Assembly: GCA_029582165.1 (NCBI GenBank)
Contig: CM055892.1
Span: 12,070,754-12,134,753 of the forward strand
Length of the DNA: 64,000 nt
Reading direction: 5' to 3'
DNA from: Portulaca oleracea
Taxonomy: Eukaryota > Streptophyta > Magnoliopsida > Caryophyllales > Portulacaceae
The first letter of the stretch is position 1. Every line of letters begins with the position of its first letter. A program made the position numbers and the translations under genes. Below the pieces are notes generated by a model that worked only from the letters and a program-made list of their open reading frames with translations, had not been told where the DNA came from and ran no database searches. Below are positions 33,995 to 47,812 of this stretch, piece after piece.

Positions 33995-34473
33995 AAGGAC
34001 CTCTACATTCAGGTAAGCTTCTCTCTCTCATTTGCTCACAAAGGTCCTTGATACTGTTGTCATTGAACCTCATTGAGCACCACTCACATAAAACCTCTGG
34101 CATGCAGTTGAACAGGCAGTTCCTCAATAACTGCTCAGTACAACTGATCTTAAATCTTTTTAAAATCCATTCAAATATTTTTTTCTTTCTTTCTCTTTTT
34201 TTAACCTTCATTTCCCCCCTCTTTTTCTTACACGCTTTCCTTTTCAATTTTCAAACAGAAACTTCAAAAATCTTTCTCACTCTCCTTAATTACCCCGTCC
34301 CATCACACTTACCCCAGGTCCCCAACCATCACTCTTCCTCTCATTACCTTCCCCATATCTCTCCTCTCCCCTTCCTTATTTACCTCCCTCTCTATTTTTT
34401 TACCACACACCACCCATCACCATCTCACCCGTCTCCATCACAACCTTCTCCTCTCACATCTCAACTCTTCATA

Positions 34474-35670
34474 ATGAAGAAACAACCCGCCCAGAAGAAC
34501 ACAACCCCCACACCCACAACCAGCGTTGCCAAACGGCTTCGCTCCAGCAAATCCTCCCCAAACCCACCTGAATCTACCCACTCCCTCTCATCATCCTCCG
34601 ATGCTCTCACTATTCATCCTCCAAATCCAACCAATCTGTCCCTCACCGCTGACCAACGCATTGAGCACCTTGAGAAACGTCCAATTCTATGCTGTGAAAA
34701 TGTCGACCTTGACTCCCTCATCCCCATTTTCCCATCCTTTAAAACCTTGAAAGATCTGGGGTTCTCATCCTTTTTCGACTATGAACCAGTCGTTTACCCC
34801 TCTCTTGTTCTTGAGTTTTATGCAAACCCCAACCCAAACTCTGCCAAACCATCTATTAAGACCTCTGTAGCTGGAGTCGACATCTTTCTCAATCCATCCC
34901 AAATTGAGCGCATCCTTCGTCTCTCTCCAAATCCGACAAAGCAACGCCTGTCTCTTCCCTCGGATCCCAAACATGAGCTCCGTCGTCAGTTTGGACAATC
35001 TACGGAGCTCCGACACACTCAGTATACCTGCTTAACGTCCGAAGCTAGGTTTCTCTACTATACCCTAGTTAGGACCATCTTGCCCCGAGGCTCAAACAAA
35101 GAAACTGTCAACACAGCCTGTGCATCATTTCTCCTAAACGTCCTTCATGACCGTCACCCTGAAATAGGTGAACTGGTCATTCATCACTTTATCAAAGCTA
35201 CTTCCTCTACCTCCGGCCCCTTACCCTATGAAAATCTCCTCACTAAGATCTTTCGCCACTGCAGCGTTTCTTTGGAAGGTGCTGAGACCTCCTCTCTTCC
35301 CCTGCCCAGAATCGACACCTCCCTTCTGCCCTCTCTTGGATATCAACCACAACCAACTGGTGTTTGGCTGCATGTTGATGAGATCAAGGCAGTTGAGGCC
35401 TCCAGTTCCGCAGCAGCTGCAAAAGATGCTCAAGAGGCTCTGCACGGACAACTTGCCAGCCTCCAACAGATATTGGAACATCTCAACCAGGAACTCTCTG
35501 CCCTTCGACAGGAGATAAAGGCCCTTGGAGACATTCGCACTAACATGGGTACTACAGCAGCTACACTAAAGGACATTGCTCCAACCAACACAGCCAAAGC
35601 TCCTGCCTCTCCTCCGCCACCATCAATCCCAGCAGCAGATGAAGCCCAAACCATAGACCCCCAGCCCTAA
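34474..35670 (+). CDS. Copia-B env-like ORF (plant-transposon-protein domain, C-terminal coiled coil)
   Basis: It is an intact 398-codon frame from ATG 34474, the only long uninterrupted frame of Copia-B. The frame is open further upstream to an ATG at 34048. That N-terminal extension is encoded by a pyrimidine-rich tract and contains a hydrophobic stretch around 34180-34250 that would resemble a membrane segment. I prefer 34474 because the preceding region looks like a leader. Features: a Ser/Pro/Thr-rich N-terminus with a basic cluster (AKRLRSSK), a central region with LVLEFYANPNPN and GVDIFLNPSQIERILRL, as in the plant transposon protein family found in retroelement env-like ORFs, then a Gln/Leu/Glu coiled coil and a Pro/Ala-rich tail. 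The position between pol and 3' LTR matches the env-like gene of SIRE-type elements. Its function is unknown, and membrane fusion activity should not be assumed. Confidence 0.7.
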   Translation: MKKQPAQKNTTPTPTTSVAKRLRSSKSSPNPPESTHSLSSSSDALTIHPPNPTNLSLTADQRIEHLEKRPILCCENVDLDSLIPIFPSFKTLKDLGFSSFFDYEPVVYPSLVLEFYANPNPNSAKPSIKTSVAGVDIFLNPSQIERILRLSPNPTKQRLSLPSDPKHELRRQFGQSTELRHTQYTCLTSEARFLYYTLVRTILPRGSNKETVNTACASFLLNVLHDRHPEIGELVIHHFIKATSSTSGPLPYENLLTKIFRHCSVSLEGAETSSLPLPRIDTSLLPSLGYQPQPTGVWLHVDEIKAVEASSSAAAAKDAQEALHGQLASLQQILEHLNQELSALRQEIKALGDIRTNMGTTAATLKDIAPTNTAKAPASPPPPSIPAADEAQTIDPQP

Positions 35671-35937
35671 AAACTATTTCAATTATTTTGTGAAACTTTT
35701 TAGTTGTTGGACATTCCTCCCGTTTCATTTTTGAATGAAAGTCAAAAAGGGGGAGATGAATCATGCATAGTCCCCTGATGGGCTAAGGTCTTTGGTGAAC
35801 TTGTTTTTGTTTGGATGTTTTTTTGGGTCTGTAAAACATCTAAAAATCTCTTACTGTTATCATACATATGCTTCCTATCTATCATTCTATTATGCCTGTA
35901 TTGGTACTATGCTGTATTAGTGTTTTGCCTTTCACTC

Positions 35938-35951
35938 AAAAAGGGGGAGAT
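35938..35951 (+). promoter_or_regulatory. Copia-B functional polypurine tract
   Basis: AAAAAGGGGGAGAT directly abuts the 3' LTR start at 35952. An identical 14-mer lies at 35744-35757. Confidence 0.85.
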
Positions 35952-36845
35952 TGTAGAAGCCCCCTTGTTACAAGTACAAAACCCTTGCCCTCGAAGCCTT
36001 TCAAGGTCATTCAACAGGCTGCGCCTCAAGGACATTTAGCACAGACATTGGGTTTTGAAGTGAAAGACAAAAGAAGCGAATTCAGGGAAGTTTTCCAGGA
36101 ATAAACCTTATATACTTTCTTCATCCTTTTTCTAAACAAACTAATCGCTTGCTACTGTGTAAAATGCAGGAAACAATCGAGGAAGAATTTGGAAAGAAAA
36201 CAAATATGGATGTTCTGGAAATCTCACAAGCAAGGAAAGAATATGGAAGCAAAATCGGAAGGAACAGGAAAGCCAAAGAGAGAAAGCATCCAGCAGAATC
36301 AAATCTCAACGGCTAATTCTGGAAAGCATCAAACATCTCTATAAATTGAAGACTCGATTCAGAACAAGAACTCAACTATTCCACGAAAGAAATAGGGTGA
36401 TTCAAACAGAGAAAAAGTGTTTATTTGTTTGAGTGAAAAGTGTATGCGAGATCTTTGTAAGAGTGCTCTCAAATTCTTAACGGATTTAGAATTGTGATAG
36501 GCGCTTTGTGATCAAATCCTAGACGGATTTAGGAATCGATTAGTGTTAACACCAAACGAAGGTTTTGGTGGGTGTCTTTTTCCATAAAACTCAGAAGCGT
36601 CCATTGCATGGCGTTTGGTTCTCAGTAACCCTAAGGACGTTTACCTTAGGTTGCTTCAGACACTTTCTGTTCTACCAAAATAAAGGAGGTTATTCATTTC
36701 ATACTTATTGTCCTTTATCTTAAAATTTATTGTTGTGTTGAACCTTAATCTGCACAGATTAAGGCATTAACGTCCTTTATCAGTGATCTTTAGTGCAGAA
36801 AGTTTCATAACCCCATTCATCCCCCCCCCCTCTAGGGTTCTTTCT
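35952..36845 (+). repeat. Copia-B 3' LTR
   Basis: 894 bp starting TGTAGAAGCCCCCTTG. The terminal CA of the 5' copy is CT here. It is followed by the GTGTC duplication and Copia-A gag. Confidence 0.9.
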
Positions 36846-36850
36846 GTGTC

Positions 36851-37681
36851 AAGTGTTTCAGTAAGGTTGGCTTGACTCCTTTTGTTTTTGCTTCTACAGT
36901 CCTTGGCCTTGTGTCCCGGTTTGCCGCACTCGTGACATTTCCCTTGAAATTTATACTTCTTGCCTGAAGATTTGAAATTGCATGTTTGAGGACTCTTCCC
37001 TTTATTTTTGAACATGACATTATAAGATTTTGGTTCGACCAGATTAGCTCCAGAAGAGTTAGAATAAATTTGTAGCACCTTGTCCTTGATATGATTGTCT
37101 TCTCAATTTTCAAGTGCCCTTTATTTTCTAACTCTTTCCAAGAGGAAGGTAACTTTATTTTCGGTACTCTTTCCAAGAGGAAGGTAACTTTTCAATCAGA
37201 ACAATGGCAAGGGTGACGTCACAAATTTTCAGTCCTTCAGAAGCAATTGCAGAACACAAATTTTCATACTTATGAATCTGATTTATAATAGGCTTATCAT
37301 CACTAACTTGAAAATTTAACCATTTACTCACAGCATATCTCTTAGACCCAACATCATCATTCCCATATTTCTTTTTGAGTGCAGACCGAATCTCACAAGC
37401 AAAATCAAACTTCATGTAAATATCAAGCAAGACATTATTCATGTAATGGAGCAACATTCCTTTACAAGTTCGATCATCTCTAGCATACTTGTCATCATAA
37501 TCAAACACAACTTGAGCATCAGTAGCATGAGGTAATTTCTTTTTTCTCTTCTAGAGTATGAGCAATATCAATTTGTTCGAGATAAAACTTAATCCTAACA
37601 GACGAACGCTTGTAATTCTTTCCATCCAAAGGTTCCAATTTAGACATGCATGTCACGAACAATAAACTTGTTGGTTGCCAT
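36851..37681 (-). pseudogene. Copia-A gag
   Basis: ATG at 37681 (MATNKFIVRDMHV) is followed by a stop and frameshift. The gag body is at 37508-37155 (FDYDDKYARDDRTCKGMLLH, then ALKKKYGNDD, ending KLPSSWKE). A direct duplication of about 34 bp (the CTCTTTCCAAGAGGAAGG block occurs at about 37132 and 37166) disrupts the frame. The 3' part has the CCHC knuckle CHECGKPGHKAKDC at about 36940-36900. The sequence continues into the protease at 28298 once Copia-B and one copy of GTGTC are ignored. Confidence 0.8.
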
Positions 37682-37708
37682 GACTAAAGCTATAAATCAC
37701 TTTCAGAT

Positions 37709-38929
37709 TGTTGTAAAAATAGCAAGTAGTCACAGCAGGAAATATCTTACTTGAAATGAAGAACGAAAGGAACAACACCGTGGCGTGGGTAACTCACTGT
37801 CCTGAAAGTGATTTCACCTGAGCACCGATGCAAACTCTCCAATGGCGGCCACTCCCTAGGATTACACGGTCTGGTTAATTTTGTGCATTCTCCACTAACT
37901 AGTTGGAGTGAACGAGTACTTGCACAAAACAATTTGAAGAGAAGCAGAGAAAGATATCAAAAAACTTTTAGAGGAATTTTCTGTGTTAAAACAAGTGAGA
38001 GAGGAACCCTTTAAATAGAAGAGAGGATGAAAACGAGAAGGTAGCATTGAAACTAGCAGTCTACTCCCTCCTTCCCATATTATCTGTCACTTTAACTAAC
38101 TATCTTTTTTCTCATAATATCTGTCACTTTATAATTCAAATAACACATTTATTACTCATTTATCAAATTAAGCTAATTAATTACATCTTTTTCTTCCATT
38201 TTTCTTTTTTATTCACATTTTTTCTTATTTATTCACCATTTTATTCAAGATTTCTACATTTGCAATAAGCTAAATTAATGTAGATGGAGGTTTTTTTGGT
38301 TTTTTAAATTATGTCCAGAGTGACAAATAAAATGGGAAGGAGGGAGTAGAAGACTGCTCAATCAAGCCTTGAGACCCCAACAATGTGTCTCAAGCTCCAA
38401 TGCCCTCGTAAACACGCGCAATAAATAAAACAGTCAAAACCCGAGACAGAAAATAAACACTGTTTAAAAGGTATCCAAACCAACCTGAGCCCGGCCCGAT
38501 CGACCGGACGAACGACGGCGGCGCTCGCGCGCGCGTGTGGACCATCAAGTCCACCCTTCTCTCAATTAGTTCAAATAGCTTTGGAGAACTCTTCTATTTA
38601 AAGTAGAACAACACTCCCTTTTCTACCAATGTGGGACACCAACTTGTTTCCAACAAGAAAATCCAAAAACTTAAACTTTGAGACTTAAAATCCAACAATC
38701 CCCCACAAGAATCAAAGTTTTCCAAACATAGTAAAAAGAAAATTTGGGCAATAAAAGAGATCAATGCATAAGAGTTAATATCTTGCGATTTGAATTAACA
38801 CTTACTAACATCAAGCTTAAGATAAACATCCTATCTAGTGAACAAAGTCTGGAACTTGATAGGGAATTGTAAATCTATCACTTGAGTACACAATAATCTC
38901 ATGCTCGTTTTGTACTCCACGATTGACGT
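37709..38929 (-). repeat. Copia-A 5' LTR, outer end missing, with Stowaway insertion
   Basis: It starts TGTTGTAAAAATAG at 37709 and aligns with the 3' LTR block by block (ACTCCCTAGG/ACTCCCCAGG, GGTCTGGTTAATTTTGTG, CAAAACAATTTGAAGAG, CGCAATAAATAAAA, GTGGGACACCAACTTGTT, and beyond the MULE site TCCAACAATCCCCCACAAG). The match ends near 38929. The 3' LTR continues a further 120-130 bp, so this copy has lost its outer end. Confidence 0.8.
38064..38346. mobile_element. Stowaway MITE (Tc1/mariner type)
   Basis: Terminal inverted repeats CTCCCTCCTTCCCATATTAT and the inverse ATGGGAAGGAGGGAG, 283 bp, flanked by TA on both sides (38062-38063, 38347-38348). The other Copia-A LTR has the empty site CAGTCTAGAAGACT around 3602, which proves insertion and the TA duplication. 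No coding capacity. Confidence 0.95.
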
Positions 38930-39232
38930 TTTGGCTGCTGGAGATTCATTTTTGAAACTTATTGTTGCAACTAGTATAAAAAATAAACAACCCTACAGTA
39001 GGACTAAGCGACCTCGATCTAGTTGTAGGAGATATCCTCCATTACTGCAAAGATTTGGCCTCTTATGCATGGTCTCATGTCAAAAGGGAAGGAAATTGTG
39101 CTGCTCACGGGATGGCTAGAGTCAACAAAGAACCGGAGTATGTTTGGGTTGGGGCTTGTCCTCCAGACATCGAACCTCTTGTACTTGCTGAGAAATGATC
39201 AATGAATTGAATTCTGTTGGCTCCAAAAAAAA
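38930..39232 (+). pseudogene. LINE 3' end: RNase H domain remnant with poly(A)
   Basis: The plus-strand reading DLDLVVGDILHYCKDLASYA, then WSHVKREGNCAAHGMARV, matches the C-terminal part of the RNase H domain of plant LINE ORF2 proteins (R-E-x-N-x-x-A-H-x-x-A). A stop TGA lies at 39197-39199, and an A12 run at 39221-39232 looks like the LINE poly(A) tail. It is on the same strand as the LINE fragment at 3045-3248 and is probably part of the same element, now separated by Copia-A. The start is only bounded by the LTR edge. Confidence 0.65.
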
Positions 39233-39779
39233 AAAATAGAATTTTTAAATTATTTTTTGATAATCCAAGAAATTATTATCATTTTTTAAAGGAATAAAAG
39301 TAAAAAATTGTAAATAAATGAAAAAATTGGGACAAACACCGTAATTAATTCATTAAAAATCATGGTAACGTGTTGTACTAAGTATTGAATCAAATGCAAC
39401 TCAAAATCTATGATATTTAGAGTATATTCTCGGTGGTGTCACACAAAAATCTTTTTTTTTTTTACTACCAAAACCCAAAATAAAAGTAGCAATTATTGTT
39501 ATGCAATTAGTGAAAGTAGACATTATTATCAAAATCCAATTTTCCTAAGTTTTAAACATTGATTTACAAGGATCAAATTGCTCTGTAGTTCTAGGACAAT
39601 GGTCATGAAACACTTTTACAACAATAAATTACTGAAAGGTACCCTCTGTTTTGCAATATCTATTTTTAGGGGACCATATTATTAAAAATTATTTGTAGCT
39701 ACCTTGTGTTTCGTAGTACCTATTTTTTGGTGACAAATTATATTTTAGATTTATTACAAGATCCCCAAGATTATCTAAA
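39233..39779. other. AT-rich spacer, no gene recognised
   Basis: AT-rich sequence, without a recognisable exon or inverted repeat, between the LINE poly(A) and the solo LTR. Two similar GGTGACAAATTATAT/GGGGACCATATTATTA-like lines occur near 39670 and 39730. Confidence 0.4.
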
Positions 39780-40051
39780 TGTAAAACCCCGAAAAATCCA
39801 AAGATGTTGACCGTGACGTCGTTAGTAAATTAGGTTTGACTTCGTTAGTTGTTTATTTATTCGTTTGTGTTTATTTTTGCTAACACTTGAGCTCGTAGGA
39901 TCATCGAGTGACTAACAAGGGTATATCAGTAATTTCATGGGTTTTAGTATTATTAGTATTACTCTCATTATTATTAGTATTATTATTAATATTATTGTGT
40001 TTATAAAAAAAATTGTTATATGAATAATTATGTGAATATTATTTGTTATGT

Positions 40052-40052
40052 G

Positions 40053-40099
<47 letters not shown>

Positions 40100-40112
40100 T
40101 ATTATTGTTATT
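40052..40112. repeat. (ATT)n microsatellite
   Basis: About 20 nearly perfect ATT units in the U3-like part of the solo LTR. Confidence 0.95.
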
Positions 40113-40193
40113 AGTTATTTTCCAGAAAATCAGATTTTTAGTGTTTGATTGGGTTAGGATTAGAAGTATTATTAGTGGTCCTTATTAGACTAA

Positions 40194-40200
40194 TATAAAA
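40194..40200 (+). promoter_or_regulatory. TATA box of the solo LTR
   Basis: TATAAAA, about 20-30 bp upstream of a CTCTCAAACCC pyrimidine-rich stretch that resembles a retroelement transcription start region. Confidence 0.45.
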
Positions 40201-42392
40201 GCTAAGTTTTTCCCTCTCAAACCCTAAAACTCCTCTCAAACCCTAACCCTACACCTCTCTCCTTCTCTCATCTCTCTCTCTCCCCGTGTCTGCCATACCA
40301 CCCCACCACCATACTGCGCCGCCCAGTACTCCCGCCGCCGTCATGGAGTCAGTCGTGATCGCCACTGTGTCCATCGCCGCACGCGCGATCGGAAGAAACC
40401 ACTAGAGGTCGTCGTTGGTTGCTGATGTTCGAAGCCCTACCGCACCCCGGGCAACACCGCACCACAACCTCGCATCGACGCCGCCATCGACCGCCGCCAC
40501 CGGGCCATTGGAGAACCGCCCACTGCCCTAGCATCAGACTTGGACGTAAAACCCTAATTCTTGTTTTGGAAAACCTTCTTTCTTTTATATTCTTGTTTCT
40601 GTTTTTGTTAGTATTTATTATTATTATTTCTTTTATTAAATCTTGTAATTTGGGTAATTAAGGGTGTAAGTTATTAAGTTGTTATTTGTAATTAAATTGT
40701 TCTTGTTTTGTATTATTTACATGTAAATTTGTCTAAATTATTATGTGTAACTTTTATGTTCTAATTTGGTGTATTAGGGTTTGTAATAGTTGTAGTTAAA
40801 TTATTAATGTTCGATTGTATGATGTACTTTGTTTTTCTTGTGAATCATGTTTGGGGTTTTAGATAATATTATTATTGTATGCACGAATTAAAGTGTTTAA
40901 TTATCTAGATTAATTCTTGTTCGCTAGTTAAGTATTCACATGCTTTCTTTAATTCTCTTAAGTGTTTAACATTGTGTTTAATCTTACTAAATAAATTAGA
41001 TTGATTAAAATATTAAAGTATGATTCTTGTTTATTAATTTCATGATTCTTAATTGAATCTTGGAAAAAGAATTAATTGTTGTGATTCTTGATTAGTAGTT
41101 TAAGTGTTTTTATGTTCTTTATATTTCATTCACATGTTCTCTTGTTCTTTCTTGTACCTTGATTAAGAAAATTCATGTTTTATAATCATCCATGTTGTTA
41201 TAGGATCTTGAAAGAGTATGTTGTAGAACTCATGTTTAGGGTAATGTTCTTATTATTTCATGCATGCTTTTAGGGTTAGAGAAAATATTAAAGTTGAATT
41301 CATGTTTTGCAATTTGGTTTTGATGATAGAAAGTTCGATGTTTGGACCTTGGTTGGATTAGATTAAATATCTTTAACCTTAGTCACTGTTTTAGACCCAA
41401 ATTAGGACCCCGGGATAGAATGGTGAAAGTTAGAACCGAAATAATCAATTATATGGGAATCGAGTGCGGGACAGTTTTGAAAGGGTCTAAAGAATGGATC
41501 ACCATGAGATATATAGTCATCCTTTGATTGAACCCTTTGAACGGGAGGTACCCTTAGATGTTAGCTTTCATAGAAATTTTGCGGATCGGACTTTGGAGTT
41601 GTATAGGTCGAGTTATACCCCGAGTACCAGACCTAGGTCAGATCTGGACAGTTTGGATTGATGACAATTCTTGAGGACCTTAGAGGGTGTTTTTGGTCTC
41701 AAGTTCAACATAAGATTTTAGTAGACATCCTGCGGTTTCCGAAAAGTCCAAAACCAGACCCATAGGATGTCGGGAAGTCAAGTTATGACCCTTTTTATGT
41801 GGATGTTGTAATCTGTCTTATTGATGTTAATTATAAATGAAAATGTTGTTGAGTGAAAATGTTGTTTTGATCTTGTTATGTGATTACTTGGAATGTGTTA
41901 GGTAATTTAGAGTGTGAATTCGTGATTGATGGGAACCTATAGTGTTACTAGGGGAGGGTTAGGTAGAAGGTAGTTAATACTAACTTCGAAGGACACGTTT
42001 TGATTAGAATAATTATTTCTATTTTAGGCCCGAGCTAATTCGCGTCATTAGTGAGCTCAAGTGTGTTCGTTTTTGCTGTGAAGTAAAGTTAACCAGGTAA
42101 TGTCTATGCTCTAATCCCCAATGGGATGATCTTTAAATGTGTTTTAATGTTTTCTAATCTGTTTTGAGAATTGCATCCCGAAAGGGGACTTTACGTCGAA
42201 AATGTGGTCATCTGCTCTTAATATTTGTTTGTAATTGTTGATTTATGAGTTATTGAAATTGAGATGGTCTTTTATAAGTAGTTTTGTTATTAGTTTTGAT
42301 AACCTGAGTTGGGTTTGACTTGAGAACTGTGAGCTAAGATTTCATAAGATACTAATAATTCAAAGTGAAACATTTAAGCGGGTTAATACTTT

Positions 42393-42588
42393 GATGTCTG
42401 TGGTAGGCGAACTATTTTGATGCCTGTGGTAGGCGAATACTTTGATGCTTGTGGTAGGCGAACTCTTTTGATGCCTGTGGTAGGCGAATACTTTGATGCC
42501 TGTGGTAGGCGAATTCTTTGATGCCTGTGGTTGGCGAACTCTTGATGCCTGTGGTAGGCGAACTCTTTGATGCCTTTGGTAGGCGATG
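42393..42588. repeat. 25-bp tandem repeat, eight units
   Basis: The unit is approximately GATGCCTGTGGTAGGCGAA plus a 5-7 nt variable T-rich tail (ACTCTTT, TACTTT, TTCTTT), present eight times with few substitutions. Units are directly abutting, 24-26 bp, without unique spacers, so this is a minisatellite in the LTR. Confidence 0.9.
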
Positions 42589-43091
42589 TTACTCTAAGGG
42601 ATGTGGTATCCCGCCCGCATAATAAAATGAATTGGTTGGGTTAAGGAACATAGTTAGGAGGACTAACGGTTTGTGAAAAGGTTTGACTTGTTCCCTCTCC
42701 CTTAAATGAATTGAAATGAACTTGAATTGTTTTTAACGGTTAGGGATAGATATTGTTGAGATTTCCTCCTCATTTTTGAAATGCTTTGTTTTAAGGTGAT
42801 GATCAATATGATGGGAATGGGAATTAGCAGTGAGGCTTGGCACGCGTAGTTTTTATTAGTTGTGTGATGTGTCAATTCAGAAAGACTTGAAGTTAGTCAT
42901 GTTGAGTGTAATTAAGTTCAGTCATGAGATAATATTATTGATTTTTTTCTTTCCAAATGCGCAACACACTAATGTTTGTATAGGATCGTTGGAGGAAAAA
43001 TAAATAAATTCTATGTCTTTCCCTGATATATTTATGAGTGTCATATACGTTGTTACAATAAGTATTGTTGGTTATAAATTAAATTAGTTAC

Positions 43092-47203
<4,112 letters not shown>

Positions 47204-47245
47204 TTCCTTGGAATTATATCTGATTCTAAACCTTGTGTGTTAGCT

Positions 47246-47638
47246 TTGACTGGAAAAAGCTGTAAGGGTATTTTATAGGATGCAGCAAATATGGACTTGG
47301 CTTTAAATGAAGCATACATTCAAGTCTTCACCTCTCCACAAGGCAAGCTGAGAAAAATGTCAACAAGACAGACAAACCTAGTTAAAAAATGACAAATTCC
47401 AAGTCTTCCAAGCAAGAGATGATCAAAGAATAATAGGTCAACTTTGTTGGGTGTTTGTGGGTGGGGGAGTATTCTTTTTGTCTACTTGCTAGTTTTTAAG
47501 ATACTACTGAACAAATTTCAGCTTTCCATCGTGATTAATAAACAATTTTATACTTTTCTTTCCCAGCCATTGACCTCGTGGGATACTCTATAGCAAATTG
47601 TTGGTTCAATAATCTCAGATACCTATTTTTCGTTGACT
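47246..47638. promoter_or_regulatory. W-box cores upstream of the WRKY gene
   Basis: TTGAC(C/T) occurs at 47246-47251, 47570-47575 and 47633-47638, with further TTGAC cores near 48094-48110. WRKY genes are often auto- or cross-regulated through W-boxes. The motif is short, so chance occurrence in AT-rich sequence is a real alternative. Confidence 0.35.
47271..47278 (-). promoter_or_regulatory. Candidate TATA box of the WRKY gene
   Basis: CTATAAAA on the minus strand, about 70 bp upstream of the start codon, consistent with a short 5' UTR. Position and sequence only. Confidence 0.4.
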
Positions 47639-47774
47639 ATCTTGTGGTAACAGTTGGCAATCCCAGACCTGGTAAGGATATTGTTTATGGTTATGTAAAC
47701 CTTACAGTATTCTGGAGCAAGTTGCAGTATTAGTTTATGTAGTTGGATCATATAGTTCAGACGAATAAAAAGCA

Positions 47775-47775
<1 letters not shown>

Positions 47776-47810
<35 letters not shown>
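47776..47810. repeat. (TA)n microsatellite
   Basis: About 17 TA units upstream of the WRKY promoter region. Confidence 0.95.

Positions 47811-47812
<2 letters not shown>

Larger units (their letters stand above)
28299..36845 (+). mobile_element. Copia-B: complete Sirevirus-type copia element with env-like ORF
   Basis: The two LTRs are 894 bp each (28299-29192 and 35952-36845), with a perfect 5-bp target duplication GTGTC (28294-28298 and 36846-36850). A tRNA-Met primer site, gag, protease, integrase, RT, RNase H, then a separate long ORF before the 3' LTR and four AGGGGGAG polypurine copies make up the interior. Long gag, an extra env-like frame and multiplied polypurine tracts are hallmarks reported for Sireviruses (SIRE1/Maximus lineage). 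By eye about a dozen differences occur in the first 155 nt of the LTR pair, so the copy is not recent. Stops and frameshifts occur throughout pol. Confidence 0.9.
3249..38929 (-). mobile_element. Copia-A: old minus-strand Ty1/copia element, host of several nested insertions
   Basis: In element order (high to low coordinates): 5' LTR 37709-38929, gag 37681-36851, protease/integrase 28298-26973, reverse transcriptase 11915-10939, RNase H 10932-10384, 3' LTR 10203-3249. The two LTRs share a terminus reading TGTTGTAAAAATAG on the plus strand and long near-identical blocks. Four insertions interrupt it: a Mutator-like element and a long solo LTR in the 3' LTR, a gypsy array in pol, and Copia-B between gag and protease. 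A Stowaway sits in the 5' LTR. All coding parts carry stops or frameshifts. The integrase shows RSHRG where the catalytic RSDRG is expected. The outer end of the 5' LTR looks deleted together with flanking LINE sequence. Confidence 0.85.
39780..43054 (+). mobile_element. Long solo LTR (Tekay/Del-like), 3.3 kb, next to the WRKY gene
   Basis: It starts TGTAAAACCCCG and ends CGTTGTTACA. There is no internal coding region. The flanks CTAAA and ATAAG match at only 3 of 5 positions, so the target duplication is decayed or the boundaries are slightly off. A TATA box at 40194-40200 is followed by a pyrimidine-rich leader (40205-40300) and GC-rich sequence. The minus-strand solo LTR at 6435-10188 has the same order. 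It also contains an (ATT)n microsatellite and a block of 25-bp tandem repeats. Small frames at 40349-40661 lie in the leader region and are not regarded as genes. It ends 37 bp from the WRKY stop codon. Confidence 0.65.

Noticed and set aside
40349..40661. Overlapping small ORFs on both strands rich in Arg, Pro and Trp
   Set aside because: GC-rich leader of the long solo LTR. No similarity I can recognise.
42393..42588. CRISPR-like array
   Set aside because: Units are directly tandem with no unique spacers, in a plant LTR. It is a minisatellite.
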